Source: Actinomycetota bacterium
Lineage (GTDB): Bacteria; Actinomycetota; Acidimicrobiia; IMCC26256; VFJJ01
Reading direction: 5' to 3'
NCBI GenBank assembly: GCA_009886115.1
Contig: VFJJ01000176.1
Coordinates: 1-54,083 of the forward strand
DNA length: 54,083 bases
Part shown: piece by piece, positions 8,728-16,214 of the stretch
How the letters are laid out: each line of letters opens with the position of its first letter
Numbering within the stretch: position 1 is the first letter of the stretch
The notes under the pieces: generated by a model
What the model was told of the DNA's origin: nothing
Databases searched by the model: none
What the model saw: the letters and a program-made list of their open reading frames with translations, nothing else
Program-made: the position numbers and the translations under genes

Positions 8728-9363
8728 TCATGATGACGCGTCCGACTCTGACGGTGGTGGCGGTGGCGTCGCCTGGTCGAGCCGTCGGTTGAGGGTGAGC
8801 AGGCGGCCGATCACCGGGAGCAGGATCAGGTTGGCCGAGTGCAGGATCCCGATGATGAGCACGATGCCGCCGACGCGCTGGATCGAGTGCTGGACCTGAT
8901 CGGGCGAGACCCCCACATCCCAGCCCAGCGGCCGCTCGATCTTGACCGTGAACATGATGTACGCGAGGAAGATCAGGTAGTACGCGAAGTCGGTGAGGAC
9001 GATGAAGCTCTTGCCGGTGTTGGGATTGGCCCTGAACACGTCGGCTGCGTAGCCCTTGCCGAAGCGTTTGATGAATGGACCCAGCCAGGCCGCCAGCCCG
9101 ACCAGGCCCAGCGAGACGAGCAGCTCGAGAATCCACCAGTCCATGATCAGCTCCCCGTTGCGTAGTTCGGATACGGCGATGACGACGGCGGCGATGGCGC
9201 CGAACAGGCATCCGGCGATGCCCGCTCCCCGACGACGCTGGCGGCGACGGGTGCGGTCGCCCTCGATGCTGAGCTCGACCCGGTCGAACAGGTCGCGCGA
9301 CTCGTAGACGTGCTCGGCAGGTTCCTGCAACGCATCGCGCAGCCGCTGCTCGAGGAGGGTCAT
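8728..9363 (-). CDS. Membrane protein, possible anti-sigma factor
   Basis: 211 residues. A charged cytoplasmic N-terminus (about 1-45) ends in RRRQRRR. Four hydrophobic segments follow (AGIAGCLFGAIAAVVIAV, WWILELLVSLGLVGLAAWLG, FAYYLIFLAYIMF, VGGIVLIIGILHSANLILL), then a Pro-rich tail. Its ATG overlaps the stop of the ECF sigma gene (ATGA). In actinobacteria the gene coupled to an ECF sigma factor usually encodes its membrane anti-sigma. No zinc-binding HxxxCxxC anti-sigma motif is visible, so this role is inferred from position only. Confidence 0.6.
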   Translation of the reverse strand: MTLLEQRLRDALQEPAEHVYESRDLFDRVELSIEGDRTRRRQRRRGAGIAGCLFGAIAAVVIAVSELRNGELIMDWWILELLVSLGLVGLAAWLGPFIKRFGKGYAADVFRANPNTGKSFIVLTDFAYYLIFLAYIMFTVKIERPLGWDVGVSPDQVQHSIQRVGGIVLIIGILHSANLILLPVIGRLLTLNRRLDQATPPPPPSESDASS

Positions 9364-9989
9364 GGCGCCCCCTCCCCGCCCACAGCGCCTTCGGTCCGGC
9401 CGGCCGCCAGCGCCTTCTCCAACGCCGCCAGCCCGCGCTTGAGATGGGTCTTGACGGAGTTGGCCGAGATGCCGAGCGTGTCGGCGATCTCGGGAATGCC
9501 GAGGTCGAGGTAGTACCGCAGCACCACGCAGTCGCGCTGGCGGACGGGCAGGGCCCGTACGGCGTCGAGCACCTCGCGCTGGTCTTCGCGTACGACGAGC
9601 TCGTCCTCGGCCGAGTCGAGGTCGGCCACGGCACTCGGTCGGTGTCGCAGCGACACGAGCCCCCGCCGGTTGTGATCACGGGCCAGGTTCAACACGATCG
9701 AGCGAAGGTACGGTGCCGCCTTGGACCGGTCGTCGATGCGATGCGCCGAGCGGGCCAGGCGGATGAACGCCTCTTGCACCAAGTCTTCCGCCGCGTTCTT
9801 GTCGTCGACGAAGAGACGGGCCATGCGTACGAGAGAGCGGGCGTGCTGGGTGAACAGATCGGTGACGAGCCGGTTGACCCGGGCATCGTCGAAGACGGTG
9901 CCCGGGTCAACCGCGGTCTCGGGGCGAGCGCCCACGGAACCAGAGAGGGGGAATTCGGCCGTGAACACCCACGGCCCGATCGTGGTCAT
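9360..9989 (-). CDS. ECF (group 4) RNA polymerase sigma factor
   Basis: 209 residues. Region 2 (ARLFVDDKNAAEDLVQEAFIRLAR, about 57-80) binds core and the -10. Region 4 has the helix-turn-helix LPVRQRDCVVLRYYLDL then GIPEIADTLGISANSVKTHLKRGL (about 146-190). The SigE-like linker lacks large extra domains. No clear Shine-Dalgarno precedes the ATG at 9989, so the message may be leaderless or the start may lie inside the first 40 poorly conserved residues. It heads a five-gene operon (9989 down to 5698) and probably autoregulates it. Confidence 0.88.
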   Translation of the reverse strand: MTTIGPWVFTAEFPLSGSVGARPETAVDPGTVFDDARVNRLVTDLFTQHARSLVRMARLFVDDKNAAEDLVQEAFIRLARSAHRIDDRSKAAPYLRSIVLNLARDHNRRGLVSLRHRPSAVADLDSAEDELVVREDQREVLDAVRALPVRQRDCVVLRYYLDLGIPEIADTLGISANSVKTHLKRGLAALEKALAAGRTEGAVGGEGAP

Positions 9990-10014
9990 CGTGCAGACAG
10001 ACGCACCCGGCGAG

Positions 10015-10042
10015 GTCCGCGGGTGACACGAGTCCCGCGGAC
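10015..10042. terminator. Hairpin between LLM gene and sigma operon
   Basis: GTCCGCGGG (10015-10023) and CCCGCGGAC (10034-10042) form a 9-bp stem with a 10-base loop. It lies downstream of the minus-strand LLM gene and upstream of the sigma gene, so it fits a terminator for the former. Confidence 0.55.
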
Positions 10043-10121
10043 GCCGCCGATCGCGCTGGCGGCGTTGCCGGGCACACCGAGCCCGAGCAACCGCCCGATC
10101 ATCATCGGAGCACGACCGCCC

Positions 10122-11267
10122 TCATGTCTGCCGTCTCTGACGAGTCAGCCAGGCCTCACGCTGACGGACGGTCGATACCACGGGATCGGTGTCGTACTTG
10201 GGGATCACGTGCTTGCCGTAGGTCTCGACGGCCTCGATGGCGATCTCGACGGGCATGGTGGTCGAGAGCATCCCGAACACGAGCTGGTCGGCGCCGGCAT
10301 CGGCGTAGCCCTGGGTGGCCTTGTCGCACTCCTCGGGGGTCCCCACGATCACGTGACCGGCGGCGATACGCGCTTCCATCTCGGCCGGCGTCGGCTCGGG
10401 AATGAGGTCGGGCCACACTGGGGCGCCTGCGGGCTTGGGAAACGTGTCGAGATAGCGGAACACGAGGCTGTTCTGGTAGCCCGATGTCATATTGCACGCG
10501 ATGTCACGCGCTTTCTGTCCGTCTTCCAAGCACAGCATCTGGCTCGTGACCATGATGTTGTTGTTGATGTAAGCCCCGGCCGGGTTATCGCACTTCTCGA
10601 TCTCGGTCTTATATGTCTCAATCAGCGGCTTGAGCGACTCGGGCGTACCCATGGTGAAGCAGAGGATCCCGATGCCCATCTGAGCGGCCTTCTTGAACGT
10701 TCCCGGCGAACCCGCGGCAACCCACAGCGGTGGGTGCGGCTTGGTGTAGGGCTTGGGCAGCACATTACGGGGCGGCATGGAGAAATACTTACCGTTATAG
10801 CTGTAGTCGGTGGAGCCCCACATGTCCTTGAACTGATAGACGACCTCGTCGAACATATTACGAGTTTCCTCGGGATCCTCGATGCCGAAACCGCGCTGCT
10901 CGAGGGTCGACGATCCCCGGCCCATACCGAGCTCGAAGCGGCCCTTGGAGAGGTGATCGAGCATGGCGACCCTCTCGGCGATCCGGGCGGGATGGTTGAC
11001 GGGCGGGGTGATGTTGAAGATGCCCGTCCCCAGGTGCATGCGCTCGGTCTTGGCCGCCAGGTAGCCGAGGAACGACTCGTTGGCCGACAGGTGCGAGTAC
11101 TCGTCGAGGAAGTGGTGCTCGGTGGCCCATGTGTACTTGAACCCGTTGCGGTCGGCGGCAATCGTGTACTCGAGCTCGTCCATCAGACGGAGGTGCTCGG
11201 CCTGTTCGCCGTTGCGCTCGCGCAGGTGCTTGGGCAGGTACAAGCTGTTGAAGACTCCGAACTCCAT
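10122..11267 (-). CDS. LLM class flavin-dependent oxidoreductase
   Basis: 381 residues from the ATG at 11267 (MEFGVFNSLYLP), which has GAGGAG upstream. A longer in-frame start at 11399 would add a Pro/Asp-rich leader with no homology. Key segments are TWATEHHFLDEYSHLS (about 47-62), GMGRGSSTLEQRGFG and PPLWVAAGSPGTF. The gene holds more AT-rich codons than its neighbours (stretches around 10590-10620 and 10780-10860), a possible sign of separate origin. It is divergent from the EamA gene; a 15-base palindrome lies between them. Confidence 0.88.
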   Translation of the reverse strand: MEFGVFNSLYLPKHLRERNGEQAEHLRLMDELEYTIAADRNGFKYTWATEHHFLDEYSHLSANESFLGYLAAKTERMHLGTGIFNITPPVNHPARIAERVAMLDHLSKGRFELGMGRGSSTLEQRGFGIEDPEETRNMFDEVVYQFKDMWGSTDYSYNGKYFSMPPRNVLPKPYTKPHPPLWVAAGSPGTFKKAAQMGIGILCFTMGTPESLKPLIETYKTEIEKCDNPAGAYINNNIMVTSQMLCLEDGQKARDIACNMTSGYQNSLVFRYLDTFPKPAGAPVWPDLIPEPTPAEMEARIAAGHVIVGTPEECDKATQGYADAGADQLVFGMLSTTMPVEIAIEAVETYGKHVIPKYDTDPVVSTVRQREAWLTRQRRQT

Positions 11268-11329
11268 GGGTGCGTGCTCCTCGGGGTGGGACGGGGGACG
11301 GGCGGGCGTACCAGGGTCGCGGCGGCCGT

Positions 11330-11344
11330 CTGACACTGTGTCAG
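11330..11344. promoter_or_regulatory. Palindromic operator candidate
   Basis: CTGACAC-T-GTGTCAG is a perfect 7+1+7 palindrome in the 117-base gap between divergent LLM and EamA genes, about 40 bases from the latter's start. Its size fits a TetR- or GntR-family dimer site. No such regulator gene is in the gap or adjacent. Confidence 0.55.
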
Positions 11345-11384
11345 AGTCCCCGTCCCCACACCAAGAAGGCGGACCGTCAACCTG

Positions 11385-12371
11385 ATGACCGTCCTGCATC
11401 GCCCCCGCCCAATCGACATGGTGCTGCTCGTGATCGCCGTGACCGGCGTGTCGACATCGGCGCCGGTGATCCGGGAGGCCGCAGCGCCGGCGCTGGCCCT
11501 GGCCATGTGGCGCAACCTGCTGGGCGCGGCCGTCGTGGTGCCGGTGGCGCTGAGCACCCGGCGACGGCGAGACGCGCTGCGGGCCATGTCATCGCGCGAC
11601 AGGCGCCTTGCCGTCGCCGCCGGAGCCTTGCTGGGACTGCATTTCGCGCTGTGGATACCGTCGCTCTCGTATACCTCGGTGGCGTCGTCGGTGGCGCTCG
11701 TCGCCACGCAGCCCGTCTGGTCGGCGCTCATCGCCCACCTGCGCGGCGAGAACGTGAGCCGAGGGGCGTGGACGGGCATCCTCGTCGCCGTGGCCGGAGC
11801 CTTCGTCCTGTCGGGCTTCGATCTGTCGCTCTCGCGCCGGGCCCTCGGCGGCGACGCCCTGGCGTTACTGGGCGCGATCTGTGCCGCGGCCTACGTGGCC
11901 GTCGGAGCGCAGGCCCGCCAGACGCTCAGCACCACGAGCTACACGGCCGTCTGCTACAGCGTCGCGGCTGCGGGCCTGTTCGTCGCATGCCTCGTCGGCG
12001 ACGTGCAGCTCAGCGGTTTCTCGGCCCGCACGTGGTGGTGCATCGTGGCGCTCACCGTGGGCGCGCAGCTCCTCGGGCATTCGATCTTCAACCGGGTGCT
12101 GGCGACCACCTCGGCCACGGTTGTGTCGGTGTCGATCCTGGGTGAGGCCATCGGCGGGACGGTGCTGGCCTGGATCTGGTTCTCCGAGGCCCCGTCACGC
12201 GGGTTCTGGCCCGCCGCTGCGCTCATCTTCACGGGCGTCGTCCTCGTCGTCCGAGCCGGCCGGACGGCCGAGGGGGCCGGTGCCGGTGCGCTGGCACCCA
12301 GAAGTCTTCCGCCATCACCAACCCCGATACGAGCCCCTGCCGACGATCGCCCGGCCAAGGAGGAACAGTGA
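11385..12371 (+). CDS. EamA-family (DMT superfamily) transporter
   Basis: 328 residues with about ten hydrophobic segments arranged as two EamA repeats. Repeat one is around 10-140 (MVLLVIAVTGVSTSAPVI ... VASSVALVATQPVW). Repeat two is around 150-290 (GALCAAAYVAVGAQA-like segment ... LGEAIGGTVLAWIWF). The C-terminus is hydrophilic. DMT proteins export metabolites or amino acids, and the substrate is not predictable here. It is the first gene of the plus-strand run that continues into the oxygenase and importer genes; its stop overlaps the next GTG. Confidence 0.88.
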   Translation: MTVLHRPRPIDMVLLVIAVTGVSTSAPVIREAAAPALALAMWRNLLGAAVVVPVALSTRRRRDALRAMSSRDRRLAVAAGALLGLHFALWIPSLSYTSVASSVALVATQPVWSALIAHLRGENVSRGAWTGILVAVAGAFVLSGFDLSLSRRALGGDALALLGAICAAAYVAVGAQARQTLSTTSYTAVCYSVAAAGLFVACLVGDVQLSGFSARTWWCIVALTVGAQLLGHSIFNRVLATTSATVVSVSILGEAIGGTVLAWIWFSEAPSRGFWPAAALIFTGVVLVVRAGRTAEGAGAGALAPRSLPPSPTPIRAPADDRPAKEEQ

Positions 12372-12563
12372 CATCACAGATAGCGGTCAACGTGGCGGCG
12401 GCCAGTCCCGCCGAGCCTGATCCCCGAGTTGCGAAGCGAACGGGGCTGGGCCGAGGCGCGAGGCCCGGCAATCACCACGATCGTCGATCTGGTCGGGGAC
12501 CGGTTCACGCTCGACGAGACCCAGCGCGCCAAGCAGCCCGACTGGACCTACGCCACTGACTGA
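12368..12563 (+). pseudogene. Short frameshifted gene remnant, family not recognised
   Basis: A strong Shine-Dalgarno (AAGGAGGAACA) precedes GTG 12368, overlapping the EamA stop. The frame starts VTSQIAVNVAAASPAE. Plausible protein then continues in another frame from about 12408 to TGA 12561-12563, including RGWAEARGPAITTIV, DLVGDRFTLDETQ and AKQPDWTYATD. The simplest reading is a gene reduced by internal deletion or frameshift to its first and last parts. I do not recognise the family. Confidence 0.45.
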
Positions 12564-12641
12564 GGGGACCGTGGGTCGTCACTTGTAACGTGGACGGGAC
12601 GCGTGCGCCTGAGCGCACGGAGCGCAGGAGGGCACGGGCGA

Positions 12642-13610
12642 GTGGCGGTGAGCGACACGGCGACGATGGGCACGCCATCGTGCACCGACCCGGTGGCGCT
12701 GCACGAGTGGTATCCGATCAGCGCGCTCGTCGAGATCACACCGGGCCTCGTACATCGCACACAACTCCTCGGCGGCGCCATCAGCTACACCCGCACGCCA
12801 GGCGGCAGCCGCCCTGTGGTGTGGCCGTCGGGAGGCGAGGCCAGCGGAGCCGAAGTCGACGGTTTGGCCGTCGATCATCAGCTACCCGTGCGGGTGAAGT
12901 TCGGATACGTCTGGACGACGCTGGGCCGGCCCGAGCACGAGCTGTTCGACATCGCCGAGTGCGATGAGGCCGATCGCCGGATCCAGAACGGCGGCAGCAT
13001 CATGGTGGCCACGTCGGCGCCCCGGGCCATCGAGAACTTCCTCGACATGGGCCACTTCCCGTATGTGCACACGGGAATCCTCGGTGCCGAGCCCCGCACC
13101 GAGGTGCTCGAGTACGACGTCGAGGTCACCGACGAGGAGATCCTCGCCACACGCTGCCTGTTCTTCCAGCCCCAAGCGGCGCTCAGCGCCAGCGACGGGC
13201 AGATGACCGAGTACGTGTACCGGGTGCCGCACCCGTACTGCGTGATGCTCTACAAGTCGGTCCCGACCGACGCCAGCCGCATGGACGTGATCGCCCTGTT
13301 CTGCCAGCCGATGACCGAGGAGCGGGTGCGGGCCCACAACTTCTTGTGCATGGTCGACGCCGTCAACTCCGACACCGCGCTGAAACGCTTCCAGCAGCTC
13401 ATCTTCGGCCAGGACAAGCCCATCCTCGAGAACCAGTCGCCCAGGCGGCTCCCCCTCGACCCCCGGGCCGAGACGCCGATCAGGGCCGACAAGAGCTCGA
13501 TCAGCTATCGCCGTTGGCTGAGCGCCAAGGGCCTGACCTACGCCGTCATCCCAGCGACCGCCCCGTCCCCCACGCCCGCTCCCACGCCCGCTCCGACGCG
13601 GTCGAGCTGA
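12642..13610 (+). CDS. Rieske-less ring-hydroxylating oxygenase alpha-type subunit (NdmC-like)
   Basis: 322 residues from GTG 12642 (GGAGGG nine bases upstream). The C-terminal mononuclear-iron domain is intact: ENFLDMGHFPYVHTG (131-145) gives the His138/His143 ligands and bridging Asp135, and a later FGQDKPILENQSP supplies the Asp ligand. The N-terminus keeps the outline of a Rieske domain (EWYPISALVEITPG ... VKFGYVWTTLG), but both cluster loops, C-x-H and C-x2-H, are gone. A short Pro/Gly-rich stretch replaces them. It therefore needs electrons from a Rieske centre elsewhere; the next gene encodes one fused to a reductase. The same split occurs in NdmC, the caffeine-pathway N7-demethylase oxygenase of Pseudomonas. 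Confidence 0.8.
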   Translation: MAVSDTATMGTPSCTDPVALHEWYPISALVEITPGLVHRTQLLGGAISYTRTPGGSRPVVWPSGGEASGAEVDGLAVDHQLPVRVKFGYVWTTLGRPEHELFDIAECDEADRRIQNGGSIMVATSAPRAIENFLDMGHFPYVHTGILGAEPRTEVLEYDVEVTDEEILATRCLFFQPQAALSASDGQMTEYVYRVPHPYCVMLYKSVPTDASRMDVIALFCQPMTEERVRAHNFLCMVDAVNSDTALKRFQQLIFGQDKPILENQSPRRLPLDPRAETPIRADKSSISYRRWLSAKGLTYAVIPATAPSPTPAPTPAPTRSS

Positions 13611-13621
13611 GCCGGACCGGA

Positions 13622-15505
13622 GTGGAACCCGACCCGAGCACCTCCTGGTATCCGGTCGCCCGAAGCGACGATCTCCCGCTGCGCCATGTGTTCCAAGGGG
13701 AACTGCTGGGCCGCGAGCTGGCGATCTGGCGGGCCGACGACGGGTTCGTGAACGTCTGGGAGAACCGGTGCCTGCACCGTGGGGTCCGACTGTCGATCGG
13801 GTTGAACGAGGGCCGTGAGCTCCGGTGCCAGTACCACGGATGGCGATATGCCAACCGCACGGCTGGCTGCACGTACATCCCCGCGCATCCGGCCGACGCG
13901 CCAGCACGCGTCATCTGCAACGTGACCTTTCCCGCAGTCGAGCGCTACGGCCTGGTTTGGACCTGCGACTCGCCGGGCGGCGTGGCTCCGGGCGACGGGC
14001 CGCCGGTGCTGGCCGCGCTCGAAGCGGCGGCTCCCCTCGGTTTGCGCAACCTGCCCGTCAACGCCGAGCCGTCCACCGTGCTCGACGAGCTCGCGGCGTA
14101 CGCCTTTGTTCCCACCGGGCTGCTGGCCCAACGCACCGCCCACGACCGCCCGGTCGCCGGCTCCGCGACTCTGGGTACGGAGGAACTCGGCGCGGAGGTG
14201 AGCGTCACCGATCGAGGTCACTCGTGGATCGAGCTCACCGCCCGGATGGGTGAAGCCGCGAGCAGGGTGGTGCTGTTCGTACAGCCCGTCGACTCGGCCC
14301 GTTCGGTCGTCCGGGGCGTCCTGGCCGGCGGTGCCGACGGTGCCGACGGTGCCGACGGTGCCGGCGTGCACTCTCCTGAACGCGACCAGATGGCCGTGCT
14401 GCGCCATCATCACCGCGAGCTCTCACGGCTACGAGACGCGATCGAGGATCGAGCGGCGAGACGGCCCTCCCCCGTCCCGATGACACCCCGCCTCCAACAG
14501 GTGCGGCTGCGCCCCGCAGAATCCGCTCTTGAGCACGATCGGCGTGACGGCGGGCGCCGGACGGGGCTGCGGGTCAGCGTGGCTCGGCGCTGGGACACCG
14601 CCGACGCAATCGTGGCCTTCGAGCTCCGTCAGCTCGACGGGCTGCTCCCGACACCCCGGCCCGGTGCTCACATCGACGTGGAGCTCCCCAACGGGTTGGT
14701 CCGGCAATATTCGCTCGTCAACGGTCCGGGAGAAACGGACCGTTACCTCATCGGTGTGAAGCGCGAGCCCGCCTCGCGCGGCGGATCGGCTTGCCTGCAC
14801 GACACGGTGATCGTCGGTGACGTGCTCGCCATCTCAGAGCCCCGCAACAACTTCCCGCTCCGGCGCGACTCCTTCCGCACGATCCTTATCGCCGGCGGGA
14901 TCGGCATCACGCCATTGCTCTCGATGGCCCAGGCGCTGCACTGGAGCGGCCACACCTACGAGCTCCACTACTTCGCGCAATCGGCCGGGCACGTGGCGTT
15001 CACGGAGATCCTCGATTCACTCGGGCCGGACGTCACGACCCATCTCGGCCTCGACCCGTCGGGGACGGGGTCCGTGCTCACGCGATTACTGTCCGACCCC
15101 GAGGACGGCGGCCACGTGTACGTCTGCGGCCCCGGGCCGATGCTCGACGCCACCAGGAACACGGCCACGACTGCGGGTTGGCCCGACCATGCCGTGCACT
15201 TCGAGTACTTCACCAACGCCACGGAGATCGACTCCAGCTCCAGCTTCGAGGTCGAGTTGGCCCGCAGCGCGCTGACGCTGCCCGTTCCCGCGGGATCGTC
15301 GATCATGGACGTGTTGCGCGCCAACGGCGTAGCCGTGGCGTCGTCGTGCGAGCAGGGCGCCTGCGGAACCTGCCTGACGGCGGTGATCGCGGGCGAGCCC
15401 GACCACCAGGACGTGTATCTCAACGCATCCGAGCGTCGAGCCGGCGACCGGATGGCCATCTGCGTCTCCCGATCACGCTCGCCTCGGCTCGTGCTCGACA
15501 TCTGA
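13622..15505 (+). CDS. Rieske-FNR-ferredoxin fusion reductase (NdmD-like)
   Basis: About 627 residues from GTG 13622, 11 bases after the oxygenase stop. The Rieske domain comes first, with ligands C50-x-H52 and C69-x2-H72 (NRCLHRG, CQYHGW). A variable region of about 190 residues with a GAD repeat follows. Then comes an FMN/NAD reductase (RQYSLVNGPGE, GGIGITPLLSMA, VYVCGPGPML). A plant-type ferredoxin ends the protein, with C576/C581/C584/C614 (SCEQGACGTC). The usual Rieske-oxygenase reductase has only the last two modules. The additional N-terminal Rieske domain is the feature that defines NdmD. It should pass electrons from NADH to the Rieske-less oxygenase and possibly to the complete ones nearby. 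Confidence 0.85.
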   Translation: MEPDPSTSWYPVARSDDLPLRHVFQGELLGRELAIWRADDGFVNVWENRCLHRGVRLSIGLNEGRELRCQYHGWRYANRTAGCTYIPAHPADAPARVICNVTFPAVERYGLVWTCDSPGGVAPGDGPPVLAALEAAAPLGLRNLPVNAEPSTVLDELAAYAFVPTGLLAQRTAHDRPVAGSATLGTEELGAEVSVTDRGHSWIELTARMGEAASRVVLFVQPVDSARSVVRGVLAGGADGADGADGAGVHSPERDQMAVLRHHHRELSRLRDAIEDRAARRPSPVPMTPRLQQVRLRPAESALEHDRRDGGRRTGLRVSVARRWDTADAIVAFELRQLDGLLPTPRPGAHIDVELPNGLVRQYSLVNGPGETDRYLIGVKREPASRGGSACLHDTVIVGDVLAISEPRNNFPLRRDSFRTILIAGGIGITPLLSMAQALHWSGHTYELHYFAQSAGHVAFTEILDSLGPDVTTHLGLDPSGTGSVLTRLLSDPEDGGHVYVCGPGPMLDATRNTATTAGWPDHAVHFEYFTNATEIDSSSSFEVELARSALTLPVPAGSSIMDVLRANGVAVASSCEQGACGTCLTAVIAGEPDHQDVYLNASERRAGDRMAICVSRSRSPRLVLDI

Positions 15506-15524
15506 TCTCGCGGGAGCCCCGACC

Positions 15525-16214
15525 ATGATGAAGATCTACGACTACGAGCTGTCGGTGAACTGCTACAAGCAGCGACTGTTGCTGGGGATCCTCGGGGTGC
15601 CCTACGAGTCGATTCCCGTCGATTTCTTTCCCGGCTGGGAGCACAAGGGCGAGGCGTTCGCCGAGATCAACCCGCTCGGCCACATTCCCGTCATCGACGA
15701 CGACGGCTACATCCTGCGCGATGCGCAGGCCATCCTCGTGTATCTGGCGCTGCGTTACGACCCGAGTGGCCTGTGGTATCCCGTGACCGATCCCCGGGTT
15801 GCCGGTGAGGTGGCCTCGTGGATGGCCTTCGCCGAGGGCACCACCAACACCGCGTCGGCCGCCCGTCTGCACGACACGCTGGGCTACCCGTTCGACATCG
15901 ACACCGTGAGAGCCGGAGCGCAGAAGCTGTTCCGGGTGCTCGACGACCACGTGTGGTTCCACGAGCAGCAGGAGCGTCCGTGGGTGGCGTCAGCGCCCCA
16001 TCCCACCATCGCCGACCTGGCCCTGTTCCCCGACGTGATGCTCTCCGAGCAGGGCGGCATCAGCCTGCTCGACTACCCGGCCCTGCGTCGCTGGACCGAT
16101 CGGGTCAAGCACATCCCGGGCTTCACGGTGATGTCGGGGATCTTCCCGGCCCCCGCCGGCGCAGCCCCCGCCGGCGCAGCCCCCGGCGGCGCGACCGTTG
16201 GGCGCCCGCGATGA
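15525..16214 (+). CDS. Glutathione S-transferase-like protein (NdmE-like)
   Basis: 229 residues with a thioredoxin-fold N-domain (MKIYDYELSVNCYKQRLLLGILG, then NPLGHIPVIDDDG) and an all-helical C-domain (LHDTLGYPFDID ... HPTIADLALFPDVM). A Pro/Gly/Ala-rich tail follows. Actinobacteria generally lack glutathione, so a structural role is plausible. In Pseudomonas, NdmE, a GST-like protein, is needed to assemble the NdmC/NdmD complex, and it is encoded beside them as here. Two adjacent ATGs (15525, 15528) are possible. The stop overlaps the next start by ATGA. Confidence 0.85.
   Translation: MMKIYDYELSVNCYKQRLLLGILGVPYESIPVDFFPGWEHKGEAFAEINPLGHIPVIDDDGYILRDAQAILVYLALRYDPSGLWYPVTDPRVAGEVASWMAFAEGTTNTASAARLHDTLGYPFDIDTVRAGAQKLFRVLDDHVWFHEQQERPWVASAPHPTIADLALFPDVMLSEQGGISLLDYPALRRWTDRVKHIPGFTVMSGIFPAPAGAAPAGAAPGGATVGRPR

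Noticed and set aside
6473-8899. 808-codon open frame on the plus strand
   Set aside because: It runs antisense across well-supported genes (neocarzinostatin-like protein, ABC permease, ABC ATPase) and its translation is Arg/Pro/Ser-rich without domains. It is a GC-bias shadow.
9444-11333. 629-codon open frame on the plus strand
   Set aside because: It is antisense to the sigma factor and LLM oxidoreductase genes, both with clear motifs.
13346-13621. Upstream extension of the fusion reductase reading frame
   Set aside because: It overlaps the oxygenase gene in another frame and is Arg/Pro-rich. The protein-like Rieske sequence begins right after GTG 13622.
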